Source of the DNA: Caryophanales bacterium UBA7642 | GTDB lineage: Bacteria; Bacillota_I; Bacilli_A; RFN20; CAG-288 | DNA length: 40,809 nucleotides | Assembly: GCA_002483745.1 (NCBI GenBank) | Contig: DLIM01000004.1 | Coordinates: 1-40,809 of the forward strand | Direction: 5' to 3' | Part shown: positions 16,049-22,374 of the stretch, piece after piece | Numbering within the stretch: the first letter of the stretch is position 1 | Layout: each line of letters starts with the position of its first letter | Made by a program: the position numbers and the translations under genes | The notes under the pieces: model-generated | The model's database searches: none | Seen by the model: the letters and a program-made list of their open reading frames with translations, nothing else | What the model was told of the DNA's origin: nothing

Positions 16049-16336
16049 ATGAAGAATTACGAAATCATGTACATTCTCATGCCGGATCTTGATGCTGATG
16101 CAACTAAAACTGAAATTGCTGCATTACACAAGATTATCTCAGACAACGGTGGCAAGATCACTGGTGTTAATGAGTGGGGTATGAGAGACCTGGCTTATGA
16201 AATCAAGAAGCAGACCAAGGGTTACTATGTTGTAACCGAGGCCACCTGCGAACCGAAAGCTATCAATGAATTTGATAGAATCGTTCGCCTTGATTCCAAA
16301 GTTATTAGATTCCTGATCACTGTCGCTCATAAGTAA
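16049..16336 (+). CDS. rpsF: 30S ribosomal protein S6
   Basis: The 95-residue protein is S6, which binds S18 and 16S rRNA in the platform of the small subunit. The whole sequence fits the family, from MKNYEIMYILMPD through the GMRDLAYEIKKQTKGYYV core to DSKVIRFLI. There is no long acidic C-terminal tail. AGGGAGG lies 10 bases before the ATG. It heads the conserved rpsF-ssb-rpsR operon, behind a structured leader. Confidence 0.97.
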   Translation: MKNYEIMYILMPDLDADATKTEIAALHKIISDNGGKITGVNEWGMRDLAYEIKKQTKGYYVVTEATCEPKAINEFDRIVRLDSKVIRFLITVAHK

Positions 16337-16356
16337 ACAGTAAAGGAGAACGTTGT

Positions 16357-16794
16357 ATGGCTGGACTTAATCGTGTCGTCTTAGTCGGTAGAATGGTGAG
16401 AGACCCGGAGCTCAAGAGAACTAATTCTGGAACTTCCGTCACTTCATTTACTATCGCTGTCGATAATGTTACCAAGGCTGGAGCCGAAAAGACTACAAGC
16501 TTCATTCCTTGCACAAGTTGGAATAAAACGGCTGAAAATGTCGCTAAGTATTGTGCTAAGGGTTCGCTTGTCGGTATTGATGGCAGGCTTAATCAGAGAA
16601 GCTACGAAGATAAAAACGGACAAAAACGATCAGTCGTTGAAGTAATCGCTGAGTCGGTTCAGTTCCTCGAAAGAAAGAATGCAAATTCTGAATCTGGATC
16701 TGATGGTAACGAGACTAATGGCCAACCTTCTAATAATGGCAATCATGCCACCCATGAGGGAATTGATTCCTCGGATGACGATTTGCCGTTCTAA
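16357..16794 (+). CDS. ssb: Single-stranded DNA-binding protein
   Basis: SSB coats single-stranded DNA in replication and repair as a homotetramer. The 145-residue protein has the N-terminal OB fold (residues 1-105; NRVVLVGRMVRDPELKRT, FIPCTSWNKTAENVAKY, GSLVGIDGRLNQRSYEDK), then a short glycine/asparagine-rich linker and the acidic tip DDDLPF that recruits partner proteins. AAAGGAG precedes the ATG. It sits 20 bases after rpsF, in the usual position between rpsF and rpsR. Confidence 0.97.
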   Translation: MAGLNRVVLVGRMVRDPELKRTNSGTSVTSFTIAVDNVTKAGAEKTTSFIPCTSWNKTAENVAKYCAKGSLVGIDGRLNQRSYEDKNGQKRSVVEVIAESVQFLERKNANSESGSDGNETNGQPSNNGNHATHEGIDSSDDDLPF

Positions 16795-16797
16795 GCC

Positions 16798-16818
16798 TAA
16801 TAGCAGTTTCTGCTGTTA
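16798..16818 (+). other. Intercistronic hairpin between ssb and rpsR
   Basis: A 9-bp stem with one T-G pair (TAATAGCAG with CTGCTGTTA) and a TTT loop lies in the gap before the rpsR ribosome site. No T-run follows, so it is not a terminator; it could be a processing or translation-control element. Confidence 0.5.
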
Positions 16819-16838
16819 AGCGGAAAGGATAACTGAAT

Positions 16839-17063
16839 ATGTATCGTAGAATGAAACCTCGTAAAAAGATTTGCTATTTCACCAAGAATCATATCAAGTA
16901 TATCGATTACAAGGATGTTGAACTCTTAAAGAAGTATGTCTCACCTTCTGGTAAGATTACTGCTAAGAGAATCACTGGCACCTGCACCAAGTATCAGAGA
17001 ATGCTTGCTGTCGCTGTTAAGCGTGCTAGATATATGGCTCTCTTGCCGTTTGTCGCTGACTAA
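16839..17063 (+). CDS. rpsR: 30S ribosomal protein S18
   Basis: The 74-residue basic protein is S18, the partner of S6 on the small subunit. Family segments include KKICYFTKNHIKYIDYKD and the C-terminal GTCTKYQRMLAVAVKRARYMALLPF. GGAAAGGA lies upstream of the ATG. It ends the rpsF-ssb-rpsR operon and is followed by a strong terminator. Confidence 0.97.
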   Translation: MYRRMKPRKKICYFTKNHIKYIDYKDVELLKKYVSPSGKITAKRITGTCTKYQRMLAVAVKRARYMALLPFVAD

Positions 17064-17076
17064 TCAGCAACTAATT

Positions 17077-17106
17077 AGCTCCGGATGCATCACCGGAGCT
17101 TTTTTT
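17077..17106 (+). terminator. Terminator of the rpsF-ssb-rpsR operon
   Basis: A perfect 8-bp stem (AGCTCCGG at 17077-17084 with CCGGAGCT at 17093-17100, eight-base loop) is followed by a T-run. Confidence 0.93.
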
Positions 17107-17135
17107 ATTCCTCTAATAGAGATAAAATAAACCAT

Positions 17136-17834
17136 ATGATTAAAGCATACAGTAAAGACGCCGATTACTCCTATACGGAAGGATTCTTTCCGACTTTTGA
17201 GATGATCAATTTCAAGAAAGAATATTTTAAATGCTTGTATGTCGCAAGTGATGCTATCAATAGTGAAGGCTATCTAAAACTAACTAAATTAGTTGACCCC
17301 AAGAAAATAATTATTTCTGATAAACCTTTTAGTATTGTTAAATCCAAAGATAATTCTCATGTCCTAGGTGTTTTTGAGAAATTCACTTCTAAGCTTGATG
17401 AGAACACCTGCCATTTAGTGATGGTGAATCCTAGCGATATGGGTAACCTAGGCAACGCCATGCGTTCTCTTTTAGCTTTTGGCTACCACGATTTAGCTTT
17501 GATTGAGCCTTGCGCTGATATGTTCAATCCTAAAGCAGTAAGAGCCTCTATGGGTGCTATCTTTAAAATCAGAGTACAATTATTTAAAACCTTCGATGAT
17601 TACATTAAGGAATACAAACGCCCTTATTATCCTTTTGTCCTCGATACTTCTAATCCTTTAGGTAAAGTGAAATTTAAGAAGCCTTGCTCTTTAGTCTTCG
17701 GAAATGAAGCTACAGGGCTTCCCTCTTCTATCCACAATGAAAACAATGTCCGGATTGAACAATCGGATGAAGTTGATTCTTTAAACTTAACTACCTCAAT
17801 TGCTGTTGCTTTATATGAATTAAAAAAGAACTAG
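17136..17834 (+). CDS. TrmH/SpoU family RNA 2'-O-ribose methyltransferase
   Basis: The 232-residue protein is a SPOUT-class methyltransferase that uses SAM to methylate a ribose in rRNA or tRNA. The three SpoU motifs are visible: NPSDMGNLGNAMRSLLAFG, then SLVFGNEATGLP, and the C-terminal SLNLTTSIAVALYEL knot segment. The N-terminal third is an RNA-binding region with little sequence identity to others. The ATG at 17136 has no ribosome site, and a TAAAAT box ends seven bases before it, so the mRNA may be leaderless. An alternative start further up would lie inside the rpsR terminator. The stop codon shares a CTAG palindrome with the stop of the convergent SRAP gene. The target nucleotide is unknown. 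Confidence 0.86.
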   Translation: MIKAYSKDADYSYTEGFFPTFEMINFKKEYFKCLYVASDAINSEGYLKLTKLVDPKKIIISDKPFSIVKSKDNSHVLGVFEKFTSKLDENTCHLVMVNPSDMGNLGNAMRSLLAFGYHDLALIEPCADMFNPKAVRASMGAIFKIRVQLFKTFDDYIKEYKRPYYPFVLDTSNPLGKVKFKKPCSLVFGNEATGLPSSIHNENNVRIEQSDEVDSLNLTTSIAVALYELKKN

Positions 17835-18382
17835 AAAAGACTAAGCTGAGTAGAAGAATCATCGGCTTTGATATCAGGGCTTTTTAAAGTACCTATATCA
17901 AGGAGCGTTTTAGTTTCATCTAAATAGAAAGAAGCCTCGTCTTGATTGATAGCAAAGGGCATCCGATAGTGGTAGTAGGCTACTTCTTCATTCGGTTTCT
18001 TTGTCAAAATGACAAACTCGTTGTGACTATATAAGCCTAACAAATAGAAAAGCTTTTCCTTAGCCTTGAAGCGATGTTCGACATGATATTCATCATCTTC
18101 AAAGAAAGCCGTAATAGGTATTAGGCATCTTTGCTTCTTAAAGAGGTCAGCAAAAAGAGGTCTTTCAGAAACGGTTTCAATCCTGGCATTATAGACAGGC
18201 TTGTCATACAAAGTAAAACCAAAGCCCATTTCTCTTAAGTAGGGTTTCCTATCAATAGCCATAATAATAGGAGCCTTATTTAAGACCTTAATATCTTTTT
18301 GCTTTAAGATAATATCTGAATAACCGGATACAGATTTAAGCGAAGTGAATTCATCGCTTTCAATCTGATAGTGACGACACAT
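17831..18382 (-). CDS. SRAP family abasic-site DNA-protein crosslink enzyme (YedK/HMCES type) with C-terminal clamp motif
   Basis: SRAP proteins cap abasic sites in single-stranded DNA through a thiazolidine bond to Cys2. Starting at the ATG at 18382 the protein begins MCRHYQ, which exposes Cys2; a longer start would bury it. Other active-site residues are visible: Asn66 in VYNARIET, Glu95 in AFFED and His138 in YYHYRMPF. The RCLIP segment is also conserved. At 183 residues it is shorter than E. coli YedK. The last five residues are QLSLF, a textbook beta-sliding-clamp binding motif, which would bring the protein to replication forks. The ATG is coupled to the mgtE stop (TAATG). The gene ends in a CTAG shared with the convergent methyltransferase. 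Confidence 0.88.
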   Translation of the reverse strand: MCRHYQIESDEFTSLKSVSGYSDIILKQKDIKVLNKAPIIMAIDRKPYLREMGFGFTLYDKPVYNARIETVSERPLFADLFKKQRCLIPITAFFEDDEYHVEHRFKAKEKLFYLLGLYSHNEFVILTKKPNEEVAYYHYRMPFAINQDEASFYLDETKTLLDIGTLKSPDIKADDSSTQLSLF

Positions 18383-19914
18383 TAAAGCACTAAACCTTTC
18401 ATGATTGTGGCGGCAAAGAGGAAGTAGAAGCAAATGGAGATGACATCAAGAATATTTGAAATCAAAGGCTGAGACATGACGGCCGGATCAAGATGAATCT
18501 TCTTAGCTAGCATCGGAAGAGAGACACCCAAGAACTTAGCTAAGATGATTACCACTAAGAAAGTCAAAGAGACGACAGCGGCAATACTAAGATAGAAGGG
18601 AGTATAGTTTCCGCCATACTGGGTATTGACTACTTCAATATCGCCAGCTGAAGGAGTGACTAGATGGCAGTATAATTCAACCAAGATCCATCCAAAGGAG
18701 AAAAGAGCCATAACAATAGCAGTGATAGCCGCGGCTTTGAATTCCTTAAAGGCTGTCTTAAAGTACTGCTTAGGGGAAATATTCCCTAAGGCTAACTCTC
18801 TAACAATTACAGTAGCCGTCTGGTCAGAGGCGTTGCCGTTAGTTCCCATCACTGAAGTCAAGAAAGGCGTTAAAAGCGGAATAGTAGCAATAGCACTATC
18901 AAGGTAGGACATTGCCATTGAAGTGAAAGTGTTCAAAACTAAGAGAATAATAATCCAGAAAGAGTAACTCTTAACAAGCTTAAGGACTGGTGTCTTTAAA
19001 TAAGGCTGCTCAGTAGGAAGCATAGCAGATGAAAGCTGAATATCCTCAGTGTTTTCAGCGTTGGCGACATCCATGACATCATCGAAAGTGATGATACCTA
19101 GCATTCTTTTGCTGCTATTAGTGACAGGCATGACGGAAATATCATATTTTCTAAAGTCCTGAAGAACGATTTCCTGATCAGTATCAGCTTCAACAGAGAC
19201 AAAGTCATTCTTCATCAAAGACTTGAGAATATCAGTGGAATCTGCTTCTAAGAGCTTATCTAATGTGATAACGCCGACTAGTCTTCTAGTGTTATCAGTG
19301 ACAAAGATTTCCCAGACAGTTTCTAGGCCTTTGCCGTTAGTCTTAATCTTTAGAAGAGCATCATTGACAGTATCGGTATCCTTAACTGAAAGATACTCAG
19401 GTGTCATGATGGTACCGGCACTATCGTCTTTGAATCTCAAATAAGTAGAAATTCTAGCTCGGTCTTCATTGCTGGTAGCTTTTAAAACCTTGTTAACCAA
19501 ATTAGCCGGTAAGTCATCGACAAAATCGACGAGGTTATCAGTAGCCATGCTGTCAACAATGTTCTGCAAGTCAGCGGAAGAAAAAGCCTCTACGACTCTT
19601 TGCTTGGTTTCCTGACTTAAGAAAGTAAAGATAGGGGCAGCATCATCGGATTTTATGGACTTAAAGAAGAAAAGCAAATCCTCTTCTTCTAGGTCATTCA
19701 AAGCTATAGAAACGTTATGAGGATCATATTGAGAGACAGTCATCTGAAGCAAGGAAGTGTTGCGGTTTTTTACGATAGCCTTTAAAGTCTCAGGATAAAG
19801 CGGATGGTTGACCTTTCCGGTTAACGAATTATCAACCTCAATCTCTTTATCTGAATCGGCGTTTAACTCCTTGAGGAGTTCATCAGTCATCTTTTCGTCT
19901 TCATTCTTTTTCAT
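18382..19914 (-). CDS. mgtE: Magnesium transporter MgtE, second copy
   Basis: A 510-residue MgtE-type Mg2+ channel. It has the cytoplasmic N-domain (to about residue 150), a CBS-domain pair (about 155-280, with SAGTIMTPEYLSV and the repeat end MLGIITFDDVMDV), and a five-helix membrane domain from about residue 315. The selectivity-region aspartate is kept in HLDPAVMSQPLISNILDVIS. The GTNGNASDQTATVIVREL segment matches the family GGNAGSQ region in altered form. AGGAGG lies eight bases before the ATG, 15 bases after the stop of the first mgtE. The next gene (SRAP) starts inside its stop codon. MgtE works as a homodimer; two adjacent paralogues leave room for a heterodimer. Confidence 0.92.
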   Translation of the reverse strand: MKKNEDEKMTDELLKELNADSDKEIEVDNSLTGKVNHPLYPETLKAIVKNRNTSLLQMTVSQYDPHNVSIALNDLEEEDLLFFFKSIKSDDAAPIFTFLSQETKQRVVEAFSSADLQNIVDSMATDNLVDFVDDLPANLVNKVLKATSNEDRARISTYLRFKDDSAGTIMTPEYLSVKDTDTVNDALLKIKTNGKGLETVWEIFVTDNTRRLVGVITLDKLLEADSTDILKSLMKNDFVSVEADTDQEIVLQDFRKYDISVMPVTNSSKRMLGIITFDDVMDVANAENTEDIQLSSAMLPTEQPYLKTPVLKLVKSYSFWIIILLVLNTFTSMAMSYLDSAIATIPLLTPFLTSVMGTNGNASDQTATVIVRELALGNISPKQYFKTAFKEFKAAAITAIVMALFSFGWILVELYCHLVTPSAGDIEVVNTQYGGNYTPFYLSIAAVVSLTFLVVIILAKFLGVSLPMLAKKIHLDPAVMSQPLISNILDVISICFYFLFAATIMKGLVL

Positions 19915-19929
19915 GATGATGTCCTCCTT

Positions 19930-21459
19930 TTAAATTAAACCAACGGCCATGGTCAATAAACCAGGGTCGATAGAATTGATGATGGCTTCAGCTGTTCCAA
20001 AGTAGACCAAGAGAGTAAGAATATCCATCAAGGAAGCAATCAAGGGTCCGCTCATAAAAGCAGGATCAATATGGATGACTTTAGCAAACATAGGTAAAAT
20101 TACGCCGAAGAGCTTAGCAAAGGTAATACCAAAGAGGAAGGAAACTGAGACAATAGCGGCGATAATCATAAACCCGTTCTGGGTAGTGCCAAAGTAGGTG
20201 GCTAAGTTAGCTTCCATCTCAGCGGTGGTATTAAGAATAGGAGTATTTAATTCCATCATCACCCAGCCAAAGTTAAAGACGGCAACCAACAAAGCTGTTA
20301 AGAAACCAGCTAGTAATTCTTTTCCGGCGACCTTAAAGAAATCTTTGTTCTTGATTTCTCCTGTAGCTAATCCTCTAGTTACTGATGAAGTGGTTTGATC
20401 ACCGGCATCACCACAACTATCAGCTAAAGCAGGAATAAAGGAAATCAAAATTGGTAAAGTCATTAGGGCTCTTTCAAAGCTAGAAATAATCATAGCTGAG
20501 AAGGTATTGAGAACTAAAAGAATAATAAGCCAGATAACATAAGACTGAGCCAACTTAAAGGTCTTAGTCTTCATATAGGAAGTGCCCATCTTGGCGACAC
20601 CGCCTTGTCTTAAGACATCCTCAGTGTTCTCTTCTTCAATGACATCCAAGACATCATCGAAAGTGATGATACCTAACATCTCACCTTTTCTGGAGATAAC
20701 TGGAAGGACAGCTAAATCATATTCTTTGCAGATAGGGATAGCTTCCTCCTTATCGGCAATAGGTGAAATATAAGGGAAATCCTTTTGCATGACTTCACTT
20801 ATTTGCTTATTTTCATCTTCAAACATCAAGTCTTCAAGATTTTGAATACCCAAGACAATGTTATTACTATCAGTAATAAAGATGGTTCTAACAGTTTCAA
20901 GTGTATTTCCGAGAAGCTTTACCTTTTGAAACACAGTCTTAATCGTATCAGTAGGAGGTACAACCAAGTAATCGGTTGTCATGATGGAACCGATGGTATC
21001 ATCAGAGAAGCGGGCTAGTTTTACAACCGTTGCTCTTCTTTTAGCCGGTAAAGCTAAAAGTACTTTATCTCTTAATGATTTGGTGAGATCTTCAACAAAA
21101 TCTGCTAAATCATCAGTAGGGACATTAATTAAGACATTAGTTAAGATTTTACGAGGTAAGTTATTGCAAAGGTACTCTCTAGTCTCAACAGAAAGATAGG
21201 AAAATATTTCTCCTAAGGAATCATAGTCATCGACCATTGAGAAGAAGATATTAGCTTCTTCATCAGAAAGCTCGTTTAAAGCTTCAGCTATATTAACATC
21301 GGAATTTTCCTTGTTAATTTGAATAACGCTGGCTTTATCATTAGTGATTAAAGACTGGTGTAATTCATCTGCTGAAAGGGGATTATTGACATGAGTGTCA
21401 GTAATATCCTGCTCATCGATGGTCTTTTCTTCTTTATTTTCTTGCTGGTTATCAGTCAT
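19930..21459 (-). CDS. mgtE: Magnesium transporter MgtE, first copy
   Basis: A 509-residue paralogue of the following gene, with the same architecture: acidic N-terminal domain, CBS pair (IGSIMTTDYLVV; MLGIITFDDVLDV), and a membrane domain with DPAFMSGPLIASLMDILTL, keeping the selectivity aspartate. The family GGNAGSQ region reads SCGDAGDQTTSSVTRGLA. The two proteins are clearly related along their full length but far from identical, so this is an old duplication. It leads the mgtE-mgtE-SRAP operon. The ribosome site is weak (ACAGG), and the predicted transcript leader is only about 8 bases, so no Mg2+ riboswitch fits upstream. Confidence 0.92.
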   Translation of the reverse strand: MTDNQQENKEEKTIDEQDITDTHVNNPLSADELHQSLITNDKASVIQINKENSDVNIAEALNELSDEEANIFFSMVDDYDSLGEIFSYLSVETREYLCNNLPRKILTNVLINVPTDDLADFVEDLTKSLRDKVLLALPAKRRATVVKLARFSDDTIGSIMTTDYLVVPPTDTIKTVFQKVKLLGNTLETVRTIFITDSNNIVLGIQNLEDLMFEDENKQISEVMQKDFPYISPIADKEEAIPICKEYDLAVLPVISRKGEMLGIITFDDVLDVIEEENTEDVLRQGGVAKMGTSYMKTKTFKLAQSYVIWLIILLVLNTFSAMIISSFERALMTLPILISFIPALADSCGDAGDQTTSSVTRGLATGEIKNKDFFKVAGKELLAGFLTALLVAVFNFGWVMMELNTPILNTTAEMEANLATYFGTTQNGFMIIAAIVSVSFLFGITFAKLFGVILPMFAKVIHIDPAFMSGPLIASLMDILTLLVYFGTAEAIINSIDPGLLTMAVGLI

Positions 21460-21474
21460 GTTTAATGCCTGTTT

Positions 21475-21502
21475 ATTTTATATATTAACCTATAGCAGTT
21501 AA
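21475..21502 (-). promoter_or_regulatory. Promoter of the mgtE-mgtE-SRAP operon
   Basis: On the minus strand TTAACT (21497-21502) and TAAAAT (21475-21480) are 16 bases apart. The -10 box ends 15 bases before the mgtE ATG. Confidence 0.55.
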
Positions 21503-21531
21503 AGAAGAATAGGGTTAGGCCAATATATGTT

Positions 21532-22191
21532 CTATTTTGTAACCTTAGCTATTAACTCATCCAGTTCTTTTACTGTATGGGCAATTAAGCCAGGGTTTGC
21601 TTTTTCAATCTCTTCACAGCGGTTGTTAGGATAGCCATAAGTAGCTGAGATAATGTCAACAGAGACATCTCTCATCATCTTTACATCAGCGATAGTATCG
21701 CCAATATAAATTACATCATCTTTATTAAGCCCATAATCATGAAGTAATTTGATAATGGATTCTTCTTTGTTGCTCTTAGTCATAGCACCAGTATAGTTTT
21801 TAACAAAATACTGTGATAAACCTAGATCTTTTAAGGAGATATCTAAAGTTTCTTGGCTTCTTCCAGTTAGCATTACTACTAATAAGTTCTTCTCAGAACT
21901 ATATTTCTTTAATAAATCCCGCATTCCAGGAAATGGTTCTTTTAATAAGATTTTTGATTGCTCTTTATAGACATCTAAAAAGTAAGACCAAGCCTCTTTA
22001 AAGCTCTTTTCATCTACAAACTTCGCGATGATACCTTTTTCCGTTGGCCCATAATATTTAATAATGTCTTGCTCTGTGAAAGTTGGATTTGCAAACTTCT
22101 TGATAGCCTGATACATCGTATATCTTTCCAGCTTGACACTATTACCGATAGTCCCATCGAAATCAAAGGCTAGAACAGTCTTCTTTTTCAT
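21532..22191 (-). CDS. HAD-superfamily phosphatase
   Basis: The 219-residue protein is a HAD phosphatase of the phosphoglycolate-phosphatase-like group. Motif I FDFDGTIGNS gives nucleophile Asp10 and Asp12, motif II is VMLTGRSQE, a lysine follows in AMTKSNKEE, and motif IV is YIGDTIADV. A helical cap lies between motifs I and II. The start is the ATG at 22191. It has no ribosome site, and an extended -10 box (TGTTACAAT) ends eight bases upstream, so the transcript is probably leaderless; a TTG ten codons earlier would lie upstream of that box. It precedes the mgtE operon in the same direction but a separate promoter lies between. Substrate unknown; the second such gene in this window. Confidence 0.84.
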   Translation of the reverse strand: MKKKTVLAFDFDGTIGNSVKLERYTMYQAIKKFANPTFTEQDIIKYYGPTEKGIIAKFVDEKSFKEAWSYFLDVYKEQSKILLKEPFPGMRDLLKKYSSEKNLLVVMLTGRSQETLDISLKDLGLSQYFVKNYTGAMTKSNKEESIIKLLHDYGLNKDDVIYIGDTIADVKMMRDVSVDIISATYGYPNNRCEEIEKANPGLIAHTVKELDELIAKVTK

Positions 22192-22199
22192 ACTCGACC

Positions 22200-22208
22200 A
22201 TTGTAACA
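22200..22208 (-). promoter_or_regulatory. Extended -10 box of the HAD gene, abutting the start codon
   Basis: On the minus strand the element reads TGTTACAAT and ends eight bases before the ATG at 22191. A TTGAAC lies further upstream but at a poor 20-base distance. Confidence 0.5.
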
Positions 22209-22374
22209 AACTATTTAGCAAATGGGTTCAAAAATCGATATTATTTTTTGAACTTTATTTATATAAAGGCAGTATTGGCTTTTTAGGCTCTAAATTATGG
22301 TTACATTTACCGATAATTTAATGAAAAGACATAACGGATATATTAGAATAGATGAAACCTAAAAAAGGAAAGAC

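Noticed and set aside
21460..21531. Mg2+ riboswitch (M-box) upstream of mgtE
   Set aside because: Only 72 bases separate the genes, and the best promoter leaves a leader of about 8 bases. There is no room for the fold.
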